DNA of 64,000 nucleotides from an uncultured Oscillospiraceae bacterium (GCA_949299455.1 CASGAN010000001.1:62001-126000); one strand, 5' to 3'; positions 36,127 to 45,066 are shown, counted from the stretch's first letter. A program made the numbers and translations. Notes: generated by a model not told the origin, from the letters alone.

Positions 36127-37410
36127 ATGAACGTATTAGTGGTAGGCGGCGGCGGACGCGAACACGCCATCATCAAAAAACTTAAAGAGAGCAAAAAACA
36201 GCCGACCATCTTTGCGGCACCGGGCAACGGCGGCATTGCTGCTGATGCAGTATGCGTACCGGTCAAAGCAACCGACATCGACGGCATGGTCTCTTATGCG
36301 AAGGAAAATGGTATCGACTTCTGCGTGGTTGCACCGGATGATCCGCTGGTACTCGGCATGGTAGACGCCATGGAAGCAGCAGGCATCCGCTGCTTCGGTC
36401 CGAACAAAAACGCGGCAATCTTAGAAGGCAGCAAGGTCTTTTCAAAAGATCTGATGAAAAAATACAATATCCCGACCGCAGAATACGAAGTATTTACCGA
36501 CCCGAACGAAGCAATCCGCTATGTTGAGGAATCGAACACGTTCCCGGCTGTCATCAAAGCGGACGGCTTGGCGCTCGGAAAAGGCGTCATCATCGCGGAA
36601 ACAAAGGAACAGGCAATCGACGGCATCCGCTCCATCATGGAAGACAAAATCTTCGGCAAAAGCGGCAACCAGATTGTCATTGAAGAATTCCTGACCGGTC
36701 CGGAGGTGTCCGTGCTGTCGTTCACCGATTCGCACACCCTCGTACCGATGGTTTCGTCGATGGATCACAAGCGTGCGCTCGATAACAACAAGGGACTGAA
36801 CACCGGCGGCATGGGCACGATTGCACCGAATCCGTTTTATACAAAAGAAGTCGCAGAGGAGTGCATGAACACGATCTTCCTGCCGACCATGAACGCAATG
36901 AATGCAGAGGGCCGGCCGTTCAAAGGTGTCATCTACTTCGGTTTGATGCTCACACCGAAAGGTCCGAAAGTGATCGAGTATAACTGCCGGTTCGGCGATC
37001 CGGAAACCCAGGTCGTGCTCCCGCTGTTAGAGAGCGATCTGCTCGAAATCTTTGAAGCATGCGCAGACGAGCGTTTGGCTGACGTCGACGTGAAATTCAA
37101 AGACGGTGCTGCAGCATGTGTCATGATTGCATCGGGCGGCTATCCGGTCAAATATGAATCGGGCAAAGCAATCTCCGGTCTTGATGAAAACGGCCAGATG
37201 GCAGGTGCCGTCGTATACCATTCGGGCACAAAGCTTGAAAACGGTACGTATTACACCGCAGGCGGCCGTGTACTCGGTATTTCTGCTTGCGGCGATACGC
37301 TCAAAGAGGCACTGAACACGTCCTACGATGCCGTTTCCCGCATTTCGTTTGAAAAAATGCACTATCGCACCGATATCGGCGCAGCAGCACTTGCGGCAGA
37401 CAAGCACTGA
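36127..37410 (+). CDS. purD: GAR synthetase (phosphoribosylamine--glycine ligase)
   Basis: A 427-residue ATP-grasp enzyme. Seen: VLVVGGGGREHAI at the N-terminus, FPAVIKADGLALGKGVIIA near 140, MDHKRALDNNKGLNTGGMG near 218 and EYNCRFGDPETQVVLP near 285. Last gene of the operon; strong terminator follows. AAGGAGG upstream. Confidence 0.98.
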   Translation: MNVLVVGGGGREHAIIKKLKESKKQPTIFAAPGNGGIAADAVCVPVKATDIDGMVSYAKENGIDFCVVAPDDPLVLGMVDAMEAAGIRCFGPNKNAAILEGSKVFSKDLMKKYNIPTAEYEVFTDPNEAIRYVEESNTFPAVIKADGLALGKGVIIAETKEQAIDGIRSIMEDKIFGKSGNQIVIEEFLTGPEVSVLSFTDSHTLVPMVSSMDHKRALDNNKGLNTGGMGTIAPNPFYTKEVAEECMNTIFLPTMNAMNAEGRPFKGVIYFGLMLTPKGPKVIEYNCRFGDPETQVVLPLLESDLLEIFEACADERLADVDVKFKDGAAACVMIASGGYPVKYESGKAISGLDENGQMAGAVVYHSGTKLENGTYYTAGGRVLGISACGDTLKEALNTSYDAVSRISFEKMHYRTDIGAAALAADKH

Positions 37411-37470
37411 TTCTATATGCAAATTTTATTTGCATCATTTTCGTCAAACGAACATACAATAGAATAAACG

Positions 37471-37516
37471 AAATCCTCCCTTCGTCTGCAATCTCCTTGC
37501 AGCGGAGGGAGGATTT
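37471..37516 (+). terminator. Terminator of the purine operon
   Basis: Long stem AAATCCTCCCTTCG / CGGAGGGAGGATTT extended by an inner CTGCAA/TTGCAG stem, then a run of seven Ts. Located between convergent purD and serA. Confidence 0.9.
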
Positions 37517-37542
37517 TTTTGATCGGAGTGAATTTTTTAAAA

Positions 37543-38703
37543 TTACTGAATCACAAGCACGCGGATGACACCGTCGATTGCCTGGATTGTTTCCACAATG
37601 TCATTAGAAACGGTGCCGTCCACATCGAGCATTGTGTATGCATAATCGCCTTTCGATTTGTTCAACATATTCTCGATGTTGAGTGCACTCAGTGCGGTCG
37701 AAATCTGCGAAATGATCGTTTTCACGTTTTTGTGGATAATGCAGACACGGTCGAGATTCGTTTTCGGCATCGATGCATTCGGCAGGTTCACGCTGTTTTT
37801 GATGTTGCCGTTTTCCAAGAAATCAATCAGCTCAAGTGCCGCCATGCGTGCACAGTTATCTTCGGATTCCGGTGTCGATGCGCCCAGATGCGGGAATGCG
37901 ACAACGCCCGGGTGATCGAGCATTTCGTCTGTCGGGAAGTCGGTCAGGTACACTTTCACCTGACGCTCGTCGAGCGCTTCGAGCAGATCGGCTGTTTCAA
38001 CAAGCTCGCCGCGTGCAAAGTTCAAAATCCGCACGCCCGGTTTCATCATTTTAATGGACGATGCATTGATGCAGCCCTTTGTCTCTTTTGTTGCCGGGAC
38101 ATGAAGTGTGATATAGTCGCAGTTTTCATAAATTTCTTTTAAGGAATTCGCATGAATAACGCTCTGCGAAAGTCCCCATGCGCCGTCGACGCTGATATAC
38201 GGGTCATAGCCGTATACCGTCATACCGAGCGCCTGTGCCGCATTTGCAACGAGAATGCCGATGGCACCCAAGCCGATGACACCGAGTTTCTTGCCCATGA
38301 TTTCAGGACCTGTGAACTGGGATTTGCCTTTTTCCACAAGCTTTGTGACCTCTGCGCCGTTTCCTTTTAACGTTTTGACCCAGTCCATGGAAGCCGCAAC
38401 TTTTCGCGACGCCATCAACAGCGCCATAATCACCATCTCTTTGACGGCGTTTGCATTCGCACCCGGCGTGTTGAACACGACGATGCCCTGCTCGCTGCAT
38501 TTATCGACCGGAATGTTATTGACGCCTGCACCCGCACGCGCAATCGCTTTGAGCGAAGCCGGAAATTCCATATCATGCAGTGCTGCCGAACGTACCATGA
38601 TGGCATCCGGCTCGTTCATCTCATCGCCCCATGTGTACTGTGTGCGGTCAAAGTTATCAAGACCGGCGGGCGAGATTTTATTCATTGTCTGAATCTGAAA
38701 CAT
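37543..38703 (-). CDS. serA: D-3-phosphoglycerate dehydrogenase
   Basis: A 386-residue enzyme oxidising 3-phosphoglycerate with NAD in serine synthesis. Seen: RAGAGVNNIPVDKCSEQGI near 57, NAD-binding GLGAIG near 140, catalytic Arg/Glu/His in NFARGELVE and HLGASTPESEDN, and a C-terminal ACT domain (YTMLDVDG, then IQAIDGVIRVLVI) for serine feedback. Start at 38703 with AAAGGAG upstream; a 41-codon extension is rejected. 16 bp after serC. Confidence 0.95.
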   Translation of the reverse strand: MFQIQTMNKISPAGLDNFDRTQYTWGDEMNEPDAIMVRSAALHDMEFPASLKAIARAGAGVNNIPVDKCSEQGIVVFNTPGANANAVKEMVIMALLMASRKVAASMDWVKTLKGNGAEVTKLVEKGKSQFTGPEIMGKKLGVIGLGAIGILVANAAQALGMTVYGYDPYISVDGAWGLSQSVIHANSLKEIYENCDYITLHVPATKETKGCINASSIKMMKPGVRILNFARGELVETADLLEALDERQVKVYLTDFPTDEMLDHPGVVAFPHLGASTPESEDNCARMAALELIDFLENGNIKNSVNLPNASMPKTNLDRVCIIHKNVKTIISQISTALSALNIENMLNKSKGDYAYTMLDVDGTVSNDIVETIQAIDGVIRVLVIQ

Positions 38704-38719
38704 CAGTGAACACTCCTTT

Positions 38720-39811
38720 TCATGCATTTTTGTGCGCTTCTTCAAATTCGCGCATAAACGCCACCAATTTCTCAACACCCTCGATCGGCATTGCATTATA
38801 GATGGATGCACGCATGCCGCCGACACTGCGGTGACCTTTTAAATTCACAAAGCCGCGTTTTGTTGCCTCAGCGATAAACTCTTTGTCGAGCGCTTCATCG
38901 CCGGTCACAAACGGCACGTTCATCATCGAACGGGAATCTTTTTCGACCGTACCTTTAAACAGTGCGGATTCATCGAGGAAATCATAGAGAATTGCCGCTT
39001 TTTTCTCGTTTAATTCTTTCATTTTTTCGAGTCCGCCGATCTCGTTTTCGATCCAGTCGAGCACGAGCTTTGCAATATAGATTGCATACGTCGGCGGTGT
39101 GTTGAACATCGAATCGTTGTCTGCATGGGTTTTGTAGTTAAACATGGTCGGTGTTTTTTCCATTGCATTGCCGATTAAGTCCTCGCGGATAATCACAACG
39201 GTAAGTCCTGCCGGGCCCATGTTTTTCTGTGCACCGGCATACAAAACGCCGAATTTGCTGACATCAATCGGCTCGGACAGAATGCAGGAACTGATATCCG
39301 CAACAAGCGGTACATCGCCGGTGTCCGGCAGTTCTTTGAATTTTGTGCCGTAGATCGTGTTGTTCATGCAGATATGGAAATAGTCCGCGTCTTTGTCAAA
39401 CGTCGACGGATCAAGTTTCGGAATATACGAAAACGTGCGGTCTGCGGAAGATGCAACCACATTTGCCGTACCATAACGAGCGGCTTCCGCATATGCTTTT
39501 TTTGCCCACTGACCGGTGATCACAAAATCCGCTTTGTTGTTTTTGTTCATGAGATTTAACGGAATCATCGCAAACTGCGACGATGCACCGCCCTGCAAAA
39601 AGAGCACTTTATAGTTATCCGGAATATTCATCACGCGGCGCAAAGAGGCTTCACATGACTTGATGATTTCATCATATACTTTTGAGCGGTGCGACATTTC
39701 CATAACGGACTGGCCGCTGCCGTTATAATCAAGCATCTCAGCTGCTGCTTTTTTCAAGACCGATTCAGGCAGAACCGACGGGCCTGCGCTGAAGTTAAAC
39801 ACTCTGCTCAT
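38720..39811 (-). CDS. serC: Phosphoserine aminotransferase
   Basis: A 363-residue PLP enzyme converting phosphohydroxypyruvate to phosphoserine. Seen: VFNFSAGPSVLPESVL at the start, FLQGGASSQFAMIP near 73 and YAGAQKNMGPAGLTVVII near 192 with the PLP-binding Lys. Start at 39811 is preceded by AAAAGGGG; upstream ATGs read through the leader. Forms a serC-serA operon. No serB is adjacent. Confidence 0.96.
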   Translation of the reverse strand: MSRVFNFSAGPSVLPESVLKKAAAEMLDYNGSGQSVMEMSHRSKVYDEIIKSCEASLRRVMNIPDNYKVLFLQGGASSQFAMIPLNLMNKNNKADFVITGQWAKKAYAEAARYGTANVVASSADRTFSYIPKLDPSTFDKDADYFHICMNNTIYGTKFKELPDTGDVPLVADISSCILSEPIDVSKFGVLYAGAQKNMGPAGLTVVIIREDLIGNAMEKTPTMFNYKTHADNDSMFNTPPTYAIYIAKLVLDWIENEIGGLEKMKELNEKKAAILYDFLDESALFKGTVEKDSRSMMNVPFVTGDEALDKEFIAEATKRGFVNLKGHRSVGGMRASIYNAMPIEGVEKLVAFMREFEEAHKNA

Positions 39812-39886
39812 GTGATAGTAACCCCTTTTCTGCATCACAGTGCATTCGCTTTTATACTGCACTGCTTTAAATTATGTGTACTTCAT

Positions 39887-39915
39887 ATTATAGGATTTTA
39901 TGACGAAAAGGTCAA
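39887..39915 (-). promoter_or_regulatory. Promoter of serC-serA
   Basis: Minus-strand TTGACC, 17-bp spacer, TATAAT. The leader between it and serC holds an inverted repeat CAGTGCA / TGCACTG (39838-39864), which could fold in RNA or bind a regulator. Confidence 0.85.
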
Positions 39916-40018
39916 TAGTTTTTCTGATAATTTATAAATAAATTATAAATTTTCGTTGGCAATATTCCTTGCAAACAGATGCATGGATAAAATGATTGAT
40001 TCTTCCAAAAGAAAGACG

Positions 40019-40048
40019 GCATAAAGAGAAGAAATTGCGGCAACACTA
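40019..40048 (+). promoter_or_regulatory. Sigma-F/G-type sporulation promoter
   Basis: GCATA (40019-40023), exactly 15 nt, then GGCAACACT (40039-40047): an exact match to the forespore sigma-F consensus GYATA-15-GGNNANANT. It ends 66 bp before the SpoIIQ-like start codon. Confidence 0.75.
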
Positions 40049-40113
40049 ACCGTGAAGAACGATGACGGCTGTCTGCCGTTTCTTTTTGATAAAAAAGCAG
40101 GAGGAAGTTTCTC

Positions 40114-40833
40114 ATGAAAAAATTGCAGTTTAGTCAAAAAAGCCGCCGAATCGGCACAAAAGGATTCTATATCGCGCTCGCAGTCAGCCTTTTGGCAATC
40201 GGCGGTGCGGCTTGGCTCGGCATTACTGCCGCCATGCAGAAATTAGAGGTCAAAGAACCGGAAATTTCGTCGCCCACACCGATAAAACAGGAAGAGGAAA
40301 TCACATTCCCGCCCGAAACCGATGTAAATGCTGAACCGTCTGACATCGAAACCGAGGCACCGGAAGAAAACAAGCCGACCAACACCGAACCGGAAGAACC
40401 GACGCTGTTAAAAGGATATGCGATGCCGCTTTCCGGCACCGTGCTCACCGCATTCAGCGGCGATGAGGTCATCAAATCGAAAACACTCGGCGACTGGATG
40501 ATGCATACCGGCACCGATCTGGCAGCGCCGCTCGATACACCGGTCAAAGCCGTTGCAAGCGGAAAAGTCACCGAAGTAAAAACCGACGATATGTGGGGCA
40601 ACACCGTCACGATCACCCATGAAAACGGTGTGGAAAGCTACTATGCAAACTTAAACGATGCCGTGCGCGTCACAGTCGGCCAGACCGTCAAACTCGGCGA
40701 TGTAATCGGCACTGTCGGCGAAAGTGCAGAGATTGAAAGCGCAGAGGAAACCCATCTCCATTTCGGCATCAAAAAAGACGGTGAATGGGTCGATCCGGTC
40801 AGCTTTATCGAACAGAAAGCTGCTGAAAAATAA
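40114..40833 (+). CDS. spoIIQ: M23 family peptidase, SpoIIQ-like
   Basis: A 239-residue protein: short basic cytoplasmic N-terminus, one membrane helix (about 18-40), a Pro/Glu/Thr-rich linker (about 45-100) and a LytM domain (about 105-235). The zinc-site motifs are intact: HTGTDLAAPLDTPV and HLHFGI, as in clostridial SpoIIQ and unlike the degenerate B. subtilis one. SpoIIQ spans the forespore membrane and pairs with SpoIIIAH around engulfment. The sigma-F-type promoter supports this assignment over a general cell-wall hydrolase. AGGAGGA precedes the ATG. Confidence 0.75.
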   Translation: MKKLQFSQKSRRIGTKGFYIALAVSLLAIGGAAWLGITAAMQKLEVKEPEISSPTPIKQEEEITFPPETDVNAEPSDIETEAPEENKPTNTEPEEPTLLKGYAMPLSGTVLTAFSGDEVIKSKTLGDWMMHTGTDLAAPLDTPVKAVASGKVTEVKTDDMWGNTVTITHENGVESYYANLNDAVRVTVGQTVKLGDVIGTVGESAEIESAEETHLHFGIKKDGEWVDPVSFIEQKAAEK

Positions 40834-40839
40834 GCATCG

Positions 40840-40867
40840 TTGACTTTTTGTAAAAAACCGATATAAT
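40840..40867 (+). promoter_or_regulatory. Promoter of the 40940-43393 gene group
   Basis: TTGACT, 16-bp spacer, TATAAT. A terminator-like hairpin starts about 10 nt after its -10 box. Confidence 0.8.
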
Positions 40868-40876
40868 GGAAGATAA

Positions 40877-40902
40877 GAGGGCGCAGAGCCAGACGGCTTT
40901 GC
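40877..40902 (+). terminator. Terminator-like hairpin in the leader (possible attenuator)
   Basis: GGCGCAGAGCC / GGCTTTGCGCC, 11 bp with one wobble pair and 4-nt loop, then TTTTG. It lies downstream of the promoter at 40840, so it may attenuate the next gene or simply end spoIIQ transcription. Confidence 0.6.
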
Positions 40903-40939
40903 GCCTTTTGTGTCAGAATCCATGAAAAGAGGTATTTGT

Positions 40940-41251
40940 ATGAATCCTGCAGAACAATCCCTCACAAACTGGCTGTGCCAGAAAACAACCGAAGCCGAAG
41001 CGCTGCTTTCGGTTGACTTTTCCCGTATGAAAGGCCAGATCACAAAGCTCGGCGGTGTAAAATATTTAAAAAACCTGCTGTCCCGCGGCATTGCAAGCGA
41101 CAGCTTTTTGCCGCTTTCGCAGAAAAACCGGCTCGATCTTTCGCCGGAAGCCGCTGTGGTAAACGTGCAGTTTGCCGCACTGTTTGAAGACGACGAAGCA
41201 AACGAATGCTTTGACCGGCTGTGTGACGCCGGATTTTATAACCACCGTTAA
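40940..41251 (+). CDS. Hypothetical protein, 103 aa
   Basis: Not recognised. Begins MNPAEQSLTNWLCQKTTEAE, is mostly helical by composition, and has no signal peptide or membrane segment. Start at 40940 has AAAAGAGG upstream; a GTG ten codons earlier lies within the leader. It precedes the M42 peptidase by 25 bp and is probably co-transcribed. Codon use matches neighbours, so it is a native gene. Confidence 0.7.
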   Translation: MNPAEQSLTNWLCQKTTEAEALLSVDFSRMKGQITKLGGVKYLKNLLSRGIASDSFLPLSQKNRLDLSPEAAVVNVQFAALFEDDEANECFDRLCDAGFYNHR

Positions 41252-41276
41252 ACATCAAACGAAAGGACGACCATTT

Positions 41277-42308
41277 ATGACAGACGAAATTTTAACCCGA
41301 TTAAAAGAACTCATCGCCATCGACAGCCCGACCGGCTTTACAAAAGCTGCCGCTGACTATGTCTTTTCTGCGCTCAAAGAAATGGGACTCTCCCCTGTTT
41401 ACACAAACAAGGGCGGCGTGTTCTGCACGCTCACACCCGGCGAATCGCCGCTTTTGATCTCCGCACACCTTGACACCTTGGGCGGCATTGTATCAGAAGT
41501 CAAATCGAACGGCCGCTTAAAAATCGCTCCGCTCGGCGGCGTCGGTATTCCAAACGTCGAGGCGGAAAACTGCCGTATCTATACATATGACGACAAGGTC
41601 TACACCGGTACGTATCAGTATGTGAACCCGTCGATTCATGTAAACCACGACTACCGCACAACCGAACGCACCTACGACAACATGGAAGTCGTACTCGACG
41701 AGGTAACCGCTTCCAAAGAGGAAACGGCTGCACTCGGCATCGAAAACGGATGCTTCGTCTGCTTTGAACCGCGTCTTGTGATCACCGAAAGCGGCTATAT
41801 CAAATCGCGCTTTCTCGATGATAAATTAAGCGCTGCAATCGTACTCGCATTTGCAAAACAGGTTACATCGGGCGAACTCGTTCTGTCGCGCAGCATTACA
41901 CTTCATTTCAGCGTGTTTGAAGAAGTCGGTCACGGCGGCTCTGCATCGGTTCCGGCGGACACCGTCGAAACACTGTGCATCGACATGGGCTGTGTGGGCG
42001 ACGGACTTTCCTGCACCGAACGGGAAGTATCGATCTGCGTCAAAGATGCACGCGGCCCGTATCACTATGAAATGACCCGTGCACTCGTTTCACTCGCAAA
42101 AGAGTTAAACCTTCGCTATGCAACAGATGTCTATCCGTTCTACAGCTCCGACGCAAACATGGCACTTACCGCCGGCCACGACATCCGTCACGCGCTGATC
42201 GGCCCGGGCGTCTATGCAAGCCATGGCTATGAACGCAGCCACATCGACGGTGCGCTCAACACACTCGCACTCATTGGCGCCTATGCGAAACGGCCGGTGA
42301 ACGCATGA
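41277..42308 (+). CDS. M42 family metallo-aminopeptidase
   Basis: A 343-residue cytosolic peptidase of the TET/M42 family (glutamyl/deblocking aminopeptidases, formerly cellulase-like). Metal and catalytic residues visible: SAHLDTLGG (His, Asp), SRFLDDKLSA (Asp), FSVFEEVGHGG (Glu-Glu) and YASHGYERSHID (His) near the C-terminus. Start at 41277 with AAAGGA upstream. Its stop overlaps the next start (ATGA). Confidence 0.9.
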   Translation: MTDEILTRLKELIAIDSPTGFTKAAADYVFSALKEMGLSPVYTNKGGVFCTLTPGESPLLISAHLDTLGGIVSEVKSNGRLKIAPLGGVGIPNVEAENCRIYTYDDKVYTGTYQYVNPSIHVNHDYRTTERTYDNMEVVLDEVTASKEETAALGIENGCFVCFEPRLVITESGYIKSRFLDDKLSAAIVLAFAKQVTSGELVLSRSITLHFSVFEEVGHGGSASVPADTVETLCIDMGCVGDGLSCTEREVSICVKDARGPYHYEMTRALVSLAKELNLRYATDVYPFYSSDANMALTAGHDIRHALIGPGVYASHGYERSHIDGALNTLALIGAYAKRPVNA

Positions 42309-43393
42309 TCCTCGATCTGTTAAATCATCCGACCGATCTTTGGACAACGCTCAAAGAAACGGACGAACCGATTTTTCTTTACGGCATGGGCGACGGTGCC
42401 GAAAAAGTGCTCGACGCACTTGCCCGCATCGGAAAAACGCCTGAGGGTGTTTATGCAAGCGACGAATTTGTCCGCGGGCACAGCTTCAAAGGCTATCCGG
42501 TACGCCGGTTTTCCGAGGTGTGCGCGTCGTATCCGTCGTTTACCGCACTCCTTTGCTTTGCCGTCGACTACGAACCGATGCTCTCGTACCTTACGAAAAT
42601 GAGCGAAGAACACAATCTGTTTGCACCCGATGTGCCGGTCATCCGCACGGATGACACACTGTTTGACACTGCATTTGTGGAAGAACACGAAGCGCAGTTT
42701 GACGCGGTGTATGAGCGTCTTGCGGATGATCAGTCAAAGGCCGTCTACCGCGATATCATCGCCGCAAAGCTCACCGGGCGGATTGACCTGATGCGCCGGT
42801 GCGAATCGAACCGTGAAGAAGCACTCGCGCTCTTACATCTCCACGGCAATGAAACGTATGTGGATTTGGGCGCGTACAACGGCGACACGGTCGAGGAGTT
42901 CATCCGCGCCGTAAACGGAAACTACCGTGCTGTGTATGCATTTGAGCCGGACAAGAAAAACTTTCAAAAGCTGTGTGCGCGTGTGGAAGAAAACGGCTTT
43001 CAAAATGTGCACCCGTTCTGCATCGGTGCATGGAACGAAGCGGACACGCTGTTTTTCAAAGGCGGCAAAGGCGGCAGAAACTCGATGCTGTCGAAAACAG
43101 GTACGAAGCAGGTGGCGGTCGATGCGGTCGATCATGTGTTAAACGGTGCGCCGGTCACGCTGTTAAAGCTCGATGTGGAGGGTGCGGAAACACGTGCGCT
43201 TGCAGGTGCAGCTCACACGATCAAAACACACCGTCCCCGCATCATCGCGGCGGCATATCACAAAAACGGCGACCTCTTTGAAATCCCGGAAACAGTGCTT
43301 TCGATCTGCGACAGCTATGACGTCTATCTGCGGCATCATCCGTATCTGCCCGCTTGGGAAACGAATTTTTACTTTGTGCCGAAAATGTCTTGA
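42305..43393 (+). CDS. FkbM family methyltransferase
   Basis: A 362-residue protein. Residues 1-150 contain a Rossmann-like segment (FLYGMGDGAEKVLDALARIG) seen in FkbM-associated proteins; the SAM methyltransferase domain (about 175-330) has YVDLGAYNGDTVEEF as motif I, VYAFEPDKKNF and LLKLDVEGAE. FkbM enzymes O-methylate sugars or other natural products; the substrate is unknown. Start overlaps the peptidase stop by 4 bp (ATGA), so translation is coupled. Confidence 0.88.
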   Translation: MILDLLNHPTDLWTTLKETDEPIFLYGMGDGAEKVLDALARIGKTPEGVYASDEFVRGHSFKGYPVRRFSEVCASYPSFTALLCFAVDYEPMLSYLTKMSEEHNLFAPDVPVIRTDDTLFDTAFVEEHEAQFDAVYERLADDQSKAVYRDIIAAKLTGRIDLMRRCESNREEALALLHLHGNETYVDLGAYNGDTVEEFIRAVNGNYRAVYAFEPDKKNFQKLCARVEENGFQNVHPFCIGAWNEADTLFFKGGKGGRNSMLSKTGTKQVAVDAVDHVLNGAPVTLLKLDVEGAETRALAGAAHTIKTHRPRIIAAAYHKNGDLFEIPETVLSICDSYDVYLRHHPYLPAWETNFYFVPKMS

Positions 43394-43417
43394 CAAACAA
43401 AAAAAGCATGGTATCCT
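43390..43417 (+). promoter_or_regulatory. Promoter nested in a terminator hairpin
   Basis: TTGACA (overlapping the FkbM stop codon), 16-bp spacer, TATCCT. The -10 box lies in the loop of the hairpin at 43400-43440, and the ATG of the URO-D-like gene is 45 bp downstream. Confidence 0.65.
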
Positions 43418-43440
43418 AAAGTGGAAATCCATGCTTTTTT
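43400..43440 (+). terminator. Terminator of the FkbM operon
   Basis: 12-bp stem AAAAAAGCATGG / CCATGCTTTTTT with a 17-nt loop that contains the -10 box of the next promoter, then T-run. Confidence 0.75.
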
Positions 43441-43462
43441 GCTTTGGAAGGAGTGACTTTTC

Positions 43463-44509
43463 ATGACCGAACGCGAAAATATGCTGCGCACCATCCGGTT
43501 TGAACGCCCCGATCATATTCCGATGATATTTGCAATCAACCCTGCATGTTATGAATCCTATAACCACGACGATCTGTTTGATCTGATTGCAGATCACAAA
43601 CTGCTGTTTCCGAATTTCAAACGTCCTGAGGGGAAATTTACACCCGAATTTGCGCCGGTTGCAAACGCGTCTGCGCCTTACACCGACGATTTCGGCTGTG
43701 TCTGGAAAACAACACAGAACGGCATCACCGGCACGGTCGTTTCCCACCCGCTCGCTGACTGGGATTCGTTTGCTTCCTACAAAATGCCTGACCCTGCACG
43801 CTCAAACGGTTTAGAGCCCATTGACTGGAGCCAAATCGAACAGGAATTTGTGCGTGTGAAACAGGAAGGCGGCTTTACACAGGGCGGATTACGCCACGGA
43901 CACACCTTTTTGCAGCTGTGTGATCTGCGCGGATACGAAAATCTGCTGTTTGACATGATGGACGAAGAACCCCTGCTCGATACGCTCATCGAACAGCTCG
44001 AAGCATTTAACACGGAAGTGTTAAAACGATATCTCGCGTTTGATCCCGATATGGTCTGCTTCCCGGAGGATTTAGGGATGCAGAGCGGACCGATGCTCTC
44101 ACCGGAACAGTTTGTGCGCTATATCAAGCCGAGCTACCAGCGGATGATGAAGCTTGCACGCGACAAGGGAAAAATTGTGCATATGCACTCGGACGGCGAC
44201 ATCCGCCTGCTTGTTGACGAACTCATTGACGGCGGTGTCGATGTGATCAACCTGCAAGATCTGGTCAACGGTGTGGACTGGATTGCAGAGCGCTTTAAAG
44301 GCCGCGTGTGCATCGATTTGGACATCGACCGCCAATCGGTCACACCGTATGGCACCCCTGAAGACATCGACCGCTTAATCCGCACGGAAGTCGAAACGCT
44401 TTCGTCAAAGGACGGCGGACTCATGATGATTTACGGACTGTATCCGGGCGTACCAATTGAGAACGTCAAAGCGCTGATGGACGCCATGGAGCGTTATATG
44501 GGACTGTAA
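43463..44509 (+). CDS. Uroporphyrinogen decarboxylase-family protein
   Basis: A 348-residue TIM-barrel protein of the URO-D superfamily, with MLRTIRFERPDHIPM at the N-terminus, EDLGMQSGPMLSPEQFVRY near 195 and IVHMHSDGDIRLLVDELI near 240. The arrangement resembles stand-alone URO-D-like proteins in anaerobes that act as corrinoid-dependent methyltransferases or demethylases, not heme enzymes. No corrinoid protein gene is adjacent. AAGGAG upstream. Its stop overlaps the next start by one base. Confidence 0.82.
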   Translation: MTERENMLRTIRFERPDHIPMIFAINPACYESYNHDDLFDLIADHKLLFPNFKRPEGKFTPEFAPVANASAPYTDDFGCVWKTTQNGITGTVVSHPLADWDSFASYKMPDPARSNGLEPIDWSQIEQEFVRVKQEGGFTQGGLRHGHTFLQLCDLRGYENLLFDMMDEEPLLDTLIEQLEAFNTEVLKRYLAFDPDMVCFPEDLGMQSGPMLSPEQFVRYIKPSYQRMMKLARDKGKIVHMHSDGDIRLLVDELIDGGVDVINLQDLVNGVDWIAERFKGRVCIDLDIDRQSVTPYGTPEDIDRLIRTEVETLSSKDGGLMMIYGLYPGVPIENVKALMDAMERYMGL

Positions 44510-45057
44510 TGATGACAGAATCTGATCTTCAAGAAATCCGGCAAAAGCAGAAACGGCGCAATCAAATCCTGTTTTCAAAGGAAAGCGATTGTCTGCGCGT
44601 GCTGTTCGACGCACTCGCATCGGCTCCTCGCCGCACAGTCACCTGCTGGGCATTTGCCTGTGCTGAACCGATTAAAGATGAACTCGCCGCACGTTATCCG
44701 CTCGATCCCCGCCCTGCAGAGGCGTTTGTCCTCTCCAAAGCATGGGCACAGGGAGAAATCAAAATGCCCATTGCAAAACGAGCGATTCTCGCCGTGCACG
44801 CCATGGCAAAGGATATGCCAAACGATGCGGATGCTGCACTGTGTCATGCACTGGGACAAGCCTGCTCGGTGGTACACACGCCGCGTCATGCACCGGGACT
44901 GCCGATCTATGAATTGACCGCAATCGTTCGCCGCCTTGGCATCGACGACTGCAAAGCGGCACTCGAACAAACCATTCTTCGATATGAACAGACACTTTTT
45001 TGGTGCCAAAAGCATCCCGACGACGGATTCTCTTCGTGGGCGCCGTTTTTAAAATGA
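44509..45057 (+). CDS. Imm-5-like (putative immunity) domain protein
   Basis: A 182-residue helical protein. The core pattern SKAWAQGEIKMPIAKRAILA with ALGQACSVVHTPRHAPGLPIYEL fits the Imm-5-like domain that bears the name putative immunity protein, usually found without a toxin partner. No toxin gene lies nearby. The start overlaps the URO-D-like stop (TAATG); a second ATG follows directly. It ends the operon at a strong terminator. Real function unknown. Confidence 0.7.
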   Translation: MMTESDLQEIRQKQKRRNQILFSKESDCLRVLFDALASAPRRTVTCWAFACAEPIKDELAARYPLDPRPAEAFVLSKAWAQGEIKMPIAKRAILAVHAMAKDMPNDADAALCHALGQACSVVHTPRHAPGLPIYELTAIVRRLGIDDCKAALEQTILRYEQTLFWCQKHPDDGFSSWAPFLK

Positions 45058-45066
45058 CCGTATACA

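Noticed and set aside
39812..39886. T-box or serine-responsive riboswitch before serC
   Set aside because: The leader is only about 70 nt, with no T-box sequence (TGGNACCGCG) and no long specifier stem.
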